Origin: an uncultured Draconibacterium sp.
Lineage (GTDB): Bacteria; Bacteroidota; Bacteroidia; Bacteroidales; Prolixibacteraceae
DNA length: 64,000 nucleotides
Assembly (NCBI RefSeq): GCF_963676815.1
Contig: NZ_OY781365.1
Location: 6,172,501 to 6,236,500 of the forward strand
Direction of reading: 5' to 3'
The notes beneath the pieces were generated by a model. The model made no database searches. It was not told the DNA's origin and saw only the letters and a list, made by a program, of their open reading frames with translations. The translations under genes were made by a program, and so were the position numbers. Positions within the stretch are counted from its first letter, which is position 1; every line of letters begins with the position of its first letter. This document shows, in pieces, positions 8,741 to 17,585 of this stretch.

Positions 8741-10216
8741 TTAGATAATCGCTTTCATTGATTCCATTGCCTCTCGCAATTCGGCGCCAATAATTTCAAC
8801 ATCGTGATAACGAATTTCATCATTAATATCGATAAGCTCTTTGTTATCCACGTGCCCGTCTTTTCCTTCGTTAAAGTTTTTGCCAATAATATTGGTATCA
8901 ACTTTTTTCATAAAATCAGCCAATAGCGGCTTGCAGGCATGATCGAAAAGATAACAACCGTATTCTGCAGTATCCGAAATTGTACGGTTCATCTCAAACA
9001 GCTTTTTGCGTGCAATTGTGTTGGCAATCAGCGGAGTTTCATGTAACGACTCGTAATAAGCCGATTCTTCTTTAATTCCTGATTCTGTCATTACTTCAAA
9101 TGCCAGTTCAACACCCGATTTCACAAAAGCCACCATTAATGTTCCGTTATCGAAATACTCTTGCTCGCTAATCTCAACGTCGCCAGCCGGAGTTTTTTCA
9201 AAAGCAGTTTCTCCTGTTGCTGCACGCCATCCCAACAAGTTTTTATCATCGTTCGCCCAGTCTTCCATCATGGTCGACGAGAATTCTCCTGACATGATAT
9301 CATCCATATGTTTTTCGAACAACGGACGCATAATCTCTTTCAGTTCTTCTGAAAGTTTGTAAGCTTCAATTTTTGCAGGATTCGACAAGCGATCCATCAT
9401 ATTAGTGATTCCGCCAAGTTTCAATGCTTCGGTAATTGTTTCCCAACCGTATTGAACCAATTTTGATGCGTAACCTGCATCAATCCCTTTTTCAACCATT
9501 TTATCAAAACTCAGGATAGAACCGGTTTGCAGTAAACCACAAAGAATAGTTTGCTCACCCATCAAGTCTGATTTTACTTCGGCAACAAACGACGAAAGTA
9601 AAACACCGGCTTTATGACCACCTGTACCAACTGCATAAGCTTTTGCAATTTCCAAACCATCGCCGTTAGGATCGTTTTCGCGGTGAACTGCAATTAAAGT
9701 AGGTACACCAAATCCGCGTACATACTCAGCACGTACTTCTGAACCAGGAGATTTTGGAGCCACCATTATTACAGTAATATCATCGCGAATCTGCATTCCT
9801 TCTTCAACGATATTAAAACCATGTGAGTAGGCCAGACAGGCACCTTTTTTCATCAAAGGCACTACTTTATTAACTACCGGTGTGTGTTGTTTATCCGGAG
9901 TAAGATTCAATACCAAATCAGCCTTTGGTACCAATTCTTCGAAAGTACCTACTTCAAAACCATTTTCGGTAGCGTTTACAAACGATGCACGTTTCTCATC
10001 AATTGCCGTCTGACGCAAGGCGTAAGCTACGTTCAATCCGCTGTCGCGCAGGTTTAAGCCCTGGTTTAATCCCTGAGCACCGCAGCCCAATACTACAATT
10101 TGTTTTCCTTTTAGTTTTTCAACTCCGTCTGCAAATTCCGACTCATCCATAAAGTCGCATTTTCCCAACTGGTCTAACTGAAGACGAAGCGGCAATGTAT
10201 TGAAATAATTTTCCAT
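8741..10216 (-). CDS. ilvC: Ketol-acid reductoisomerase (NADP+), long class II form
   Basis: 491 residues, the length of the E. coli-type long enzyme. It converts 2-acetolactate or 2-aceto-2-hydroxybutyrate to the dihydroxy acids, the second common step of Ile/Val synthesis. The Rossmann motif GCGAQG lies at residues 44-49 and is followed by NQGLNLRDSG, near-identical to the enterobacterial enzyme; the duplicated knotted C-terminal domain is complete, with MMDRLSN and the Glu/Asp metal ligands. It stands alone between its terminator and an AraC gene, some 48 kb from ilvD-ilvB-ilvN at 58.8-63.0 kb on the other strand. No leader peptide like that of the ilvD operon is visible upstream. Confidence 0.95.
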   Translation of the reverse strand: MENYFNTLPLRLQLDQLGKCDFMDESEFADGVEKLKGKQIVVLGCGAQGLNQGLNLRDSGLNVAYALRQTAIDEKRASFVNATENGFEVGTFEELVPKADLVLNLTPDKQHTPVVNKVVPLMKKGACLAYSHGFNIVEEGMQIRDDITVIMVAPKSPGSEVRAEYVRGFGVPTLIAVHRENDPNGDGLEIAKAYAVGTGGHKAGVLLSSFVAEVKSDLMGEQTILCGLLQTGSILSFDKMVEKGIDAGYASKLVQYGWETITEALKLGGITNMMDRLSNPAKIEAYKLSEELKEIMRPLFEKHMDDIMSGEFSSTMMEDWANDDKNLLGWRAATGETAFEKTPAGDVEISEQEYFDNGTLMVAFVKSGVELAFEVMTESGIKEESAYYESLHETPLIANTIARKKLFEMNRTISDTAEYGCYLFDHACKPLLADFMKKVDTNIIGKNFNEGKDGHVDNKELIDINDEIRYHDVEIIGAELREAMESMKAII

Positions 10217-10326
10217 GATATTTTATTTTACAATTAATAAACTTTAGAGCTACTGCATTTCTCATCTCGTACCCAAATGCATAAAGCTGAATACAAAGCA
10301 ACAAAATTTCTGTAAGCCTGAAATGT

Positions 10327-10353
10327 AAAATTACATGAATTTTAGGTAATTTT
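10327..10353. promoter_or_regulatory. Inverted repeat upstream of ilvC
   Basis: AAAATTAC (10327-10334) and GTAATTTT (10346-10353) form an 8-bp perfect inverted repeat with an 11-bp spacer, about 110-135 bp upstream of the ilvC start, within the 233-bp gap to the AraC gene. It may be an operator; no T-run follows. The sequence is A+T-rich, so chance is possible. Confidence 0.3.
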
Positions 10354-10449
10354 CATGGATTTGGGTTTTAACCCTGTTTAATGCACTAAAATTACACCAC
10401 TAATTTTCAACAGTTTAAACACCATCAAGAATATGGAATTTTACCACTA

Positions 10450-11331
10450 TTAGAGCGATTGCGATCGAAACTGCAGTGGCGACAAGCCAACTTCGCGCTT
10501 AAAAAATTTAGCAAAATAACTTTGATCCGGAAAGTTCATTTTTGTGGCAATTTCGGAAACGCCGAGATTGGTATGCACCAACAGGCGTTTGATTTCGATA
10601 ATCTGTTTCGATTTAATAATCTGCGATGATGTTTTCCCTGTAAGTTGATTTACCGTTTGCGTTAAATGATTTGGCGTTAGTGCCATAATATCGGCATACT
10701 GCGCCACCGAAAGGTTTTCGTGAAAATGCTCCTCGAGCAACTGAAAGAATTTTTTTACAACAATGTGTCCTTTTCCTTTCCATTTGTTTTCGTCATACGG
10801 ATACAGCGATGCACAGCTTGTTAAAATCAAATCGAGAACCGAACGCAGAATTTCAATGGAATAACCTTCGGGTTTACGAATTTCATTAACACCTTTTCGG
10901 AATAAACTTTCAAGGAAAAGCTTATCATTTGTGTCAGTTAACAAAAGTGGCGGGTTATCTTGCCGAATTGTGAAAAAGAAAGGAAACTCTATCAATCGGT
11001 TTGGGTTTCGTTGATTAAGAAGATAAAAATCAGCGGTAAAAATAAAAATGAATCCCTCAATATCATGCGAGAACTCGATTTTATGAGCTTGTCCCGGCGA
11101 CATAAAAAAGATGCAAGGCGGCTCAATGTCGTATTTGTTACCATCAATAACATGCGATCCGCTCCCCTTTTCAAGGTACAAAACCTCAAAAAAATCGTGA
11201 CGGTGCGGGTACTTAACTGCAAAATGCCGGTTGGCATCAAATACTTCAACCTGAAACTGCTGGCTGGCACGTTCTTCAGAACTAAAGTTATGCAAGCTGT
11301 AAACCGGTAAATTTTCAGATCCCTTTTTCAC
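10450..11331 (-). CDS. AraC-family transcriptional regulator
   Basis: A 293-residue regulator with an N-terminal cupin-like sensory domain (HRHDFFEVLYLEKGSGSHV is the typical His-rich strand) and a C-terminal double helix-turn-helix (~residues 190-290, ending KFFKREVGLSPLQFRSQSL). The only plausible start in frame is GTG at 11331; the codon two upstream is a stop. It follows the outer-membrane barrel gene by 30 bp in the same direction, so the two may be co-transcribed. The ligand is unknown. It lies upstream of ilvC but nothing in the sequence shows it controls ilvC. Confidence 0.85.
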   Translation of the reverse strand: MKKGSENLPVYSLHNFSSEERASQQFQVEVFDANRHFAVKYPHRHDFFEVLYLEKGSGSHVIDGNKYDIEPPCIFFMSPGQAHKIEFSHDIEGFIFIFTADFYLLNQRNPNRLIEFPFFFTIRQDNPPLLLTDTNDKLFLESLFRKGVNEIRKPEGYSIEILRSVLDLILTSCASLYPYDENKWKGKGHIVVKKFFQLLEEHFHENLSVAQYADIMALTPNHLTQTVNQLTGKTSSQIIKSKQIIEIKRLLVHTNLGVSEIATKMNFPDQSYFAKFFKREVGLSPLQFRSQSL

Positions 11332-11361
11332 AAATTATTACACTGGTATATATACGAGTTA

Positions 11362-12045
11362 CTAATCATCAAATTTCATTGTATAGCCCAGCGATAAACG
11401 AAGTGTCCTGGTTTTGGCTTCCTGGGTTTCAATTTGTGCAATATCAGCCAGTCCATAATCGTACGAAACGCAAATATTCAGGCCATTATGCATCAGAAAT
11501 CCAACTTTGCCCGAAACGCCATAATCCAAACGTTTATAGTCTCCTTCGCTGCCCCATGCAACGGTTTCGGAACTACTGGTTGATTCTGCGCCATTGAATT
11601 GAAAAGTTATCGATTCATTTCCAAATAATCCGGCACCGGCAAAACCACCAGCACCAACATATATTTTATTTAACGACCTAAACCGATAAATGTATTTCAA
11701 ATAAACAGGTACATCAACAAAGTAAAGCGTTGTTTTATTATTATGATGATAATTCTCTTCTTCCAATTTTTGATGGTAACCTTTTGTTTCGAACAGCAAG
11801 CCTCCTTCAACGGCAATTTCCTGAGAACGATCTTTGTCTAAAACATATTCATATAGTGCGCCAATATTCATTCCATAAAGTGGTTTAAACGAATCTTCAA
11901 GGTCTGTATCGGTTTCGCCGAATTTCATATCGGTTGACGCCATATTGGCACCACCAAAAAAAGTAACTGATGGGTACTGTGCCATCACAGAAATGGCGCT
12001 AAACATAAAAAAGGCTATACACAAAATCGATGCGGTTCTTTTCAT
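11362..12045 (-). CDS. Outer-membrane beta-barrel (PorT-like) protein
   Basis: 227 residues from ATG 12045, which opens a signal peptide (MKRTASILCIAFFMFSAISV) with a cleavage site after MAQ. A longer frame to 12165 is less likely because it would put 40 non-signal residues ahead of this. The mature part has alternating hydrophobic strands, Gly-Ala turns (VGAGGFAGAGLFG) and a C-terminal strand RTLRLSLGYTMKF typical of small 8-10-stranded barrels of the outer membrane beta-barrel family (PF13568-like). Function is unknown; related proteins are porins or secretion accessories. Confidence 0.75.
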   Translation of the reverse strand: MKRTASILCIAFFMFSAISVMAQYPSVTFFGGANMASTDMKFGETDTDLEDSFKPLYGMNIGALYEYVLDKDRSQEIAVEGGLLFETKGYHQKLEEENYHHNNKTTLYFVDVPVYLKYIYRFRSLNKIYVGAGGFAGAGLFGNESITFQFNGAESTSSSETVAWGSEGDYKRLDYGVSGKVGFLMHNGLNICVSYDYGLADIAQIETQEAKTRTLRLSLGYTMKFDD

Positions 12046-12163
12046 GGTAATTAACTTAAAATTGGGTTTATAAATAGTTGTGGAAAGATATAAAATTTTA
12101 TTAAAACATGAGAACATGCTTTTATTGAGATTATTGTAACAAAGCCCAAATTTTAAGGAAAAC

Positions 12164-12190
12164 AAAAAAGCAGCCTTGTGAGCTGCTTTT
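12164..12190 (-). terminator. Terminator of the tRNA-Asp pair
   Basis: Directly after the 3' end of the first tRNA on the minus strand lies an AGCAGC/GCTGCT hairpin with A-rich and T-rich flanks (12164-12174 and 12182-12190). It can work in both directions and also closes the gap to the barrel gene. Confidence 0.7.
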
Positions 12191-12191
12191 G

Positions 12192-12265
12192 CGGTGACGA
12201 CGAGACTCGAACTCGCGACCTCCGGCGTGACAGGCCGGCATTCTAACCAACTGAACTACGCCACC
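12192..12265 (-). tRNA. tRNA-Asp (anticodon GTC)
   Basis: A 74-nt cloverleaf on the minus strand. The acceptor arms GGTGGCG and CGTCACC pair fully (one G-U), the discriminator is G73 as expected for Asp, the anticodon loop is CTGTCAC (GTC), and the T-loop GTTCGAGTC is present. The 3' CCA is not encoded. Its sequence is identical to the copy 114 bp away. Confidence 0.95.
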
Positions 12266-12305
12266 AAAAAATTGATGTTCTAAACTTTTTTATTAAAAAA
12301 ATAAG

Positions 12306-12379
12306 CGGTGACGACGAGACTCGAACTCGCGACCTCCGGCGTGACAGGCCGGCATTCTAACCAACTGAACTACGCCACC
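12306..12379 (-). tRNA. tRNA-Asp (anticodon GTC), second copy
   Basis: Identical in all 74 positions to the neighbouring tRNA-Asp, separated by 40 A+T-rich bases. On the minus strand this copy is transcribed first, so the pair is probably one transcript. CCA is not encoded. Confidence 0.95.
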
Positions 12380-12535
12380 GTTTTTTTAGAACTTTTACCT
12401 TTTCAACCGGCTTGAAGCCCTTTGCAAAGGTGATGCAAATATATACTTTCTTTTTTTACCTGCAATACAAAAAAATATTTTTTTGATTTTTTGTTCATGT
12501 CGCTGAATATCAACACAATAAGGCAACATACAAAC

Positions 12536-13450
12536 CTATATTTTTACTAAATGATTCATATCTAGCTCCTTTTCTCCACTCCAGCGATAAGCTAAAAGCG
12601 ATTTTGTACCTGCAACACACGAATCAACGCAACAAACATTGTGTTTTATTATGTACGGACCTGCCCCTCTGCAGTAGTGTCCAAAGAAAACAATCGGGGC
12701 ATCATCGGGGTAAGGAAAGGTTTTTGGAATAATTTCAGTTGGGATGGTATAAGCCGGCATCGAGAACTTACTTTCAAACGACGCATCTTTAAAAGTCATT
12801 CCTTCCAGGTTATCCCACCACCGAATTCGAAAAGAACGAGGCGAAACACCTTTATTACTTATCACTCTTATGTCTGACGGAAATTTTAGGTTCACACCTT
12901 TAGTAAGTCGCCATACACTTTTTGCCTCTTCTGAACTTGACTTTTTATAAACTTTACGAAAAACCTTTTTCCTTATTCTGCCATCTTCATATAAAGTATC
13001 CGCTACTTTAATAGCGTCTTCACACCAACAAGCGTGTACAATCCTTATCTCGCCCAAATCGAGATAAAGTGGTAATGTGCGCATCCACCTTAATTGTTCA
13101 TCCAATTCTTTCGATCCTGCTGAATATTCATTAATCGTTTTAAAAAGCGACAAAAAATATTTACTGGGTTTTGAAATGATTGATCTTCCCTCTTTATCCT
13201 TCAAATGATAAATAATGGCATTTAGCTCATGATTTCCAAGTATCGCATATGCATTGCCTCTTTCAACCATTGCTTTAATTATCCTTATGGTTTTTCTGAT
13301 CTCTGGTCCACGATTAATAAAATCGCCCACAAAAATGGCTTTACGCGCTGGATGCGAATAACTACCATTCGTTTTTTGGTATCCCATTTCAAGCAGAAGC
13401 TTTTTAAGCTTGACTGCATAACCATGAACATCGCCAATAATGTCGTACAT
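12536..13450 (-). CDS. Metallophosphoesterase (calcineurin-like, PrpE/ApaH type)
   Basis: 304 residues from ATG 13450, where the phosphoesterase fold begins at once (MYDIIGDVHG); the 16 upstream residues of the longer frame are unneeded. The metal motifs GDVHG, GDFINRGPE and GNHEL appear in order in the first ~90 residues, and later GHYCRGAG and the HACWCEDA strand supply further His ligands. Relatives hydrolyse diadenosine polyphosphates, phosphoproteins or phosphoesters, and the substrate cannot be told. No signal peptide once the short start is used, so it is cytoplasmic. Confidence 0.85.
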   Translation of the reverse strand: MYDIIGDVHGYAVKLKKLLLEMGYQKTNGSYSHPARKAIFVGDFINRGPEIRKTIRIIKAMVERGNAYAILGNHELNAIIYHLKDKEGRSIISKPSKYFLSLFKTINEYSAGSKELDEQLRWMRTLPLYLDLGEIRIVHACWCEDAIKVADTLYEDGRIRKKVFRKVYKKSSSEEAKSVWRLTKGVNLKFPSDIRVISNKGVSPRSFRIRWWDNLEGMTFKDASFESKFSMPAYTIPTEIIPKTFPYPDDAPIVFFGHYCRGAGPYIIKHNVCCVDSCVAGTKSLLAYRWSGEKELDMNHLVKI

Positions 13451-13531
13451 ACTAACCTGATTAAGCTGTGCTAAAATAAAAAAAAGTGTATGCAACACAT
13501 AACAATCCGAACGTTGATTTATTTATAGCAT

Positions 13532-13564
13532 AAAAAAGCCATCCGTCAGCTGGCGGATGGCTTT
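13532..13564 (-). terminator. Terminator of the galactose operon
   Basis: On the minus strand, downstream of the permease gene, GCCATCCG and CGGATGGC form an 8-bp stem around an 8-nt loop and are followed by T-rich sequence at 13537-13532. Confidence 0.8.
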
Positions 13565-13620
13565 CCGGGATAATCCCGAATTGATATTTAAATCCCGAAC
13601 AAGTCGGATTTTAATTTCTA

Positions 13621-14922
13621 CTACAATTTAACGCTTTCGGCACGTTTAAGTACTTTACTACCAATTGTTGCATAGAAGAACAGGTATGCTAATCCGAGGA
13701 ATGGTACCCAGTACGAAGGCTGGAATCCTAATCCGTCGGCCACAGCATTCTGTACCAAAGGAAGCAATCCACCACCTACTACAAGTGTCATAAAAATACC
13801 TGAAGCAGCAGCAACATATTTACCCAAACCTTCAACAGCAAGGTTAAAAATACCACCCCACATAATTGATGTACAAAGTCCTACTAAAACAAGTAGCATG
13901 GCGTTAATTGGCACTTGTGCAAAAGCAAATGACATTGAACTACCTTGTGCCTGGAATACCGGCATACTTACTACAGTTGACGTAGGTAAAATAATTGCTA
14001 AAAGAACTAATATCATTCCAACGAATGAAGCAAAAGTTAACATGGTTTTACTTGATACCGTGCTACCGATTGATGCACCAACCAAACGACCAACAAGCAT
14101 AAGCAACCAATATGTACCGGCCACCGAACCGGCAGTACCGGCATCAATTGCAATAGCGGCATTTGGATCTGTTAACCAGAAAATCAGTGTTCCAGGTACT
14201 CCAACTTCAACACCTACGTATACAAAAATACCGATAGCTCCGAAAATAAAGTGACGGAATTGCATAGCACCTGACATCAAACTTTTTAATGATTCTGATG
14301 CAGCACTAACGTGAGGTTCAGGAATATTTACTGCCAACAGTACAAAGAAAGCCAAAGCAAAAATACCTAATGCAATGTACATTACTGGGAAAATATCGGT
14401 GATTCGGGCATTAGCTACTTGTGATCCAATTAAAATACCTACAAAAGCAGGAGTAAAAGTTGCCATTACCGAGTTGAATGAACCTCCAACCTGGATTAAC
14501 TGGTTTCCTTTGTTTCCTTCTCCACCAAGGGTATTAAGCATTGGGTTTACAACAGTGTTTAACAAAGTCATTGAAAAACCTGCAACAAATGCACCAATCA
14601 GGTAAACAGTAAATGCCATTGATTCGCTTGAGTGGCCCGATAGATATTGAATTCCAACACCCACAAAACCAACTGCAATCGCAATTAAAGCAGTCTTTTT
14701 ATAACCAATTTTTTGAAGTAAAAGACCACCAGGAATTCCCATTACGGCGTAGGCAATAAAGTTTGCGGCATTACCCATCATTCCCTGGAAATTACTTGCA
14801 CCGAACTGCGACTTAAGCACAACACCCATTGGAGCTGCCAAATTGGTAACAAATGCAATCATACCAAACAGCAGAATCATCATGATAATAGGTACTGTGT
14901 AATTTTGTTTTTTAGCTTCCAT
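13621..14922 (-). CDS. MFS sugar (galactose/glucose) permease
   Basis: 433 residues with 12 predicted membrane helices, from the FucP/GlcP-like branch of the major facilitator superfamily (MMILLFGMIAFVTNLAAPMG at the first helix). It is the last gene of a galK-galT-permease operon: galT ends 30 bp upstream, and a terminator follows. The context strongly suggests galactose/H+ symport across the inner membrane, but the sugar specificity is inferred from the neighbours rather than from residues. Confidence 0.85.
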   Translation of the reverse strand: MEAKKQNYTVPIIMMILLFGMIAFVTNLAAPMGVVLKSQFGASNFQGMMGNAANFIAYAVMGIPGGLLLQKIGYKKTALIAIAVGFVGVGIQYLSGHSSESMAFTVYLIGAFVAGFSMTLLNTVVNPMLNTLGGEGNKGNQLIQVGGSFNSVMATFTPAFVGILIGSQVANARITDIFPVMYIALGIFALAFFVLLAVNIPEPHVSAASESLKSLMSGAMQFRHFIFGAIGIFVYVGVEVGVPGTLIFWLTDPNAAIAIDAGTAGSVAGTYWLLMLVGRLVGASIGSTVSSKTMLTFASFVGMILVLLAIILPTSTVVSMPVFQAQGSSMSFAFAQVPINAMLLVLVGLCTSIMWGGIFNLAVEGLGKYVAAASGIFMTLVVGGGLLPLVQNAVADGLGFQPSYWVPFLGLAYLFFYATIGSKVLKRAESVKL

Positions 14923-14952
14923 AATAATTTTATTGATTTAAGTAATTAATAA

Positions 14953-15996
14953 TTAATTCTTTTTGAAATGAGTCTTCGGTAAATCCCGTAATCTTTTAGC
15001 AGCGCCTTCTGCCGTAATATCACGCTGTGGGGTTCCAAGCATTTCGTAACCAACCATAAATTTTTTAACCGTTGCTGAACGCAATAATGGCGGATAAAAA
15101 TGCATATGTAAATGCCATTCCGGATGGTCTTCGCCATCGGTTGGCGCCTGGTGCAAACCTGCAGAATAAGCAAACGATGTTTCAAACAGGTTATCGTACA
15201 TAACGGTTAATTTTTTGTAGATATCTGCTAAGTCGGTTCGCTCATCGTCGGTTAATTCCAAAATATTCTGTACTGGCCGCTTACTAACTATCATTGCCTC
15301 AAACGGCCAAACCGCCCAAAAAGGAATGAGAGCCACAAACGAATCATTCTCGTCGAGCAAACGTTCTTTCTTTTCCAATTCGGCATTTACATAGTCGAGC
15401 AACATGGTGCGGCCATGCTTATCAAAATATGTTTTTTGTGTTTTGCACTCTTTTGCCGGTTCGGTAGGAATTCCTTTTGATGACCAAATCTGCCCATGAG
15501 GGTGCGGATTTGAACATCCCATAATTGCGCCTTTGTTCTCAAATATCTGAACGTAATTAATCGTTGGATTTTCACCCAGTTCTGTATATTGCTCACACCA
15601 CAAGTCGACTACTTTACGAATATCGGCTACTTCCATTTCCGGAATCGTAAGGCTGTGATCTTCGCTAAAGCAAATTACCTTACAGATACCGCTTTCGCTC
15701 TGTGCCTGAAATAATTCGCCGTCATCAATACCTCCCTCTGGAGTATCGGTAAGCAATGCACTAAAATCGTTGGTAAAAACAAAGGTTCCCTTGTAATCAG
15801 GGTTAATTTTTCCTCCGGCTCTTTCGTTACCTGCGCAGAGGTAACAATTCGGATCATATTTAGGTCGTTCTTCAACAACCGGTTTTTCAACCTGTCCCTG
15901 CCATGGTCTTTTCGCCCGGTGTGGCGACACTAAAATCCAATCGCCATTTAGTGGGTTATATCTTTTATGAGGATGGTCTTCTATATTAAAACTCAT
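14953..15996 (-). CDS. galT: Galactose-1-phosphate uridylyltransferase
   Basis: 347 residues, the usual GalT length. It exchanges UMP between UDP-glucose and galactose-1-phosphate in the Leloir pathway. The zinc pair CYLC lies at residues 51-54 in CYLCAGNER, and the active-site HPHGQ motif has His165 and His167 with Gln169, matching the E. coli HPH centre. The C-terminal HLHMHFYPP zinc ligands are present. It lies between galK and the permease. The 174-bp gap to galK holds a 13-bp hairpin that may lower expression of galT relative to galK. Confidence 0.95.
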   Translation of the reverse strand: MSFNIEDHPHKRYNPLNGDWILVSPHRAKRPWQGQVEKPVVEERPKYDPNCYLCAGNERAGGKINPDYKGTFVFTNDFSALLTDTPEGGIDDGELFQAQSESGICKVICFSEDHSLTIPEMEVADIRKVVDLWCEQYTELGENPTINYVQIFENKGAIMGCSNPHPHGQIWSSKGIPTEPAKECKTQKTYFDKHGRTMLLDYVNAELEKKERLLDENDSFVALIPFWAVWPFEAMIVSKRPVQNILELTDDERTDLADIYKKLTVMYDNLFETSFAYSAGLHQAPTDGEDHPEWHLHMHFYPPLLRSATVKKFMVGYEMLGTPQRDITAEGAAKRLRDLPKTHFKKN

Positions 15997-16034
15997 CTGA
16001 ATGATTATGTCAGTTATAATTTAGGTCGAAAAAC

Positions 16035-16068
16035 TAACTTATCCCGACTCTGGAATCGGGATAAGTTA
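16035..16068 (-). promoter_or_regulatory. Intra-operonic hairpin between galK and galT
   Basis: TAACTTATCCCGA (16035-16047) and its exact reverse complement (16056-16068) enclose an 8-nt loop. On the minus strand the second arm is followed by AGTTTTTC, a short T-run, so it may be a partial terminator or a processing/stability element in the gal mRNA. Confidence 0.5.
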
Positions 16069-16169
16069 AATATTCGGCCTCAAAGTTAAAATATCAAATG
16101 AAATAGTGAACAATTAAGAAGTTTTTTTTCGCACTATCTTTTTGCCACTACTGGTGTTGCTGCGTAGTT

Positions 16170-17459
16170 CTATAAGTCAAGTTTTACAGAACCTTTGGAG
16201 CGGATAAACAATTTATGACAAGTACCTTTTCCATAAACATGTTCTAAAACTTCCACATATTTATCCAACTTATCTTGTGGTACAAAAGCCTGAATTGTAC
16301 CTCCGAAACCACCACCATGAACACGCCATGCTCCGCTTCCCTTCAGCACCATTTCGCTTAGTGCAAGACCAAGTGAAACTACCTGTTCGTCTTTGTGTAC
16401 AATATCATAAATGTTCTGGTTGTACATATACGAACTGTATCCCGATTCAACAACCATATCAAGGAAAGCATTAAAGTCGTTGTTTTCCAGCGCTTCAACC
16501 TGTTTTACAACACGTGCATTGTCGCCCTGGAAGTGATATGCGCGAAGAATCGCACGATCGCCTGTTTTCTCACGAATTTCAGGAATCTTTTCTACGATCT
16601 GCTCCAAAGTAACTTCGCGAAGTACATTTGCGCCTAATTCGGCAGCAACCGATTTCATTTCAGTAGGAAGCGATGCGTACTCTGCCTGAGATGCAGGATC
16701 GTCGTGACCACCACCAACATCAGTTATAACCAATGAAAATCCTGTTGAAACGAAATCAAAATCAACTTCTTTCACAATCGGGTTGGCCGGATCTTTAAAG
16801 TCAATCGTAATCAATCCACCAACCGAACAAGCTGTTTGATCCATTAATCCACAAGGTTTTCCGAAATAGTTGTTTTCGCTCCACTGACCGATGATTGCAT
16901 TTTCAACAGCATCCATTTTACCATCGTTAAAAAGCTCGCTAAAAATTGCGCCAATCAGTACTTCGAATGATGCAGAAGAACTTAAGCCCGAACCTTTTGG
17001 CACACGCCCTTCAATACATGCATCGAAACCACCAATTTCGTAACCATTCTCTTTCATTTTTGCGGCAATACCTTTTACCAGCGAGGTGGAAGTATAAAAC
17101 TCAGACTCGTCCGGTTGAAAATCACTGAGTTCTACCTGGAATTCAGGATAACCTGCCGATTTAATACGAACGGTATTTGTTCCGTTTTTGGCTGCAACTG
17201 CAATATTATCGAGGTTTACGGCACCTGCCAAAACGCGGCCGTAGTTATGATCGGTGTGGTTTCCGCCAATTTCTGTACGTCCGGGTGAACTAAACAACGA
17301 AACATCGTCGGCTCCAAATGTTTTTTCAAACTCTCCCATCACCTCTGCATAACGATCTGCCTGAACTTTTAATTCGGCAAAATCACTGCCGTACAACTCC
17401 TTAAATAACGGGTTATCTCCCCCGTTAATTTTTTCATTTAATGTACTAATTTTAGTCAT
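16170..17459 (-). CDS. galK: Galactokinase
   Basis: 429 residues of the GHMP kinase family; phosphorylates alpha-D-galactose at C1. The galactokinase signature GRTEIGGNHTDHNYG is near residue 60, and the ATP loop GRVPKGSGLSSSASFE near 150. The C-terminal GAWRVHGGGFGGTIQAF completes the third motif. It is the first gene of the galK-galT-permease operon; a -7 box TATATTTG and an adjacent 19-bp operator lie 41-70 bp upstream, so control by the adjacent GntR regulator at the transcription start is likely. Confidence 0.95.
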   Translation of the reverse strand: MTKISTLNEKINGGDNPLFKELYGSDFAELKVQADRYAEVMGEFEKTFGADDVSLFSSPGRTEIGGNHTDHNYGRVLAGAVNLDNIAVAAKNGTNTVRIKSAGYPEFQVELSDFQPDESEFYTSTSLVKGIAAKMKENGYEIGGFDACIEGRVPKGSGLSSSASFEVLIGAIFSELFNDGKMDAVENAIIGQWSENNYFGKPCGLMDQTACSVGGLITIDFKDPANPIVKEVDFDFVSTGFSLVITDVGGGHDDPASQAEYASLPTEMKSVAAELGANVLREVTLEQIVEKIPEIREKTGDRAILRAYHFQGDNARVVKQVEALENNDFNAFLDMVVESGYSSYMYNQNIYDIVHKDEQVVSLGLALSEMVLKGSGAWRVHGGGFGGTIQAFVPQDKLDKYVEVLEHVYGKGTCHKLFIRSKGSVKLDL

Positions 17460-17499
17460 AATCTGTTATTGATTTATATTACTTTAATTTCTATTTTTC

Positions 17500-17529
17500 A
17501 ACTGGTAGGTACTGGTGGGTACAAATATA
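17500..17529 (-). promoter_or_regulatory. galK promoter with gal operator
   Basis: Bases 17500-17518 read AACTGGTAGGTACTGGTGG on the plus strand, containing ACTGGT twice with a 10-bp period. Exactly the same 19 bp occur inverted at 18652-18670 near gntR/galM. On the minus strand the -7 box TATATTTG (17529-17522) abuts the operator, placing it over the start site, which fits repression by steric block. Confidence 0.7.
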
Positions 17530-17585
17530 GTTTTTAAAGCCAGCTACAGACCCCTCGAAAAGATGTTGCACAACAGATTTAACAT

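Noticed and set aside
10217..10449. Possible ilv-type leader peptide upstream of ilvC
   Set aside because: No short ORF rich in branched-chain codons and no terminator/antiterminator pair was found there.
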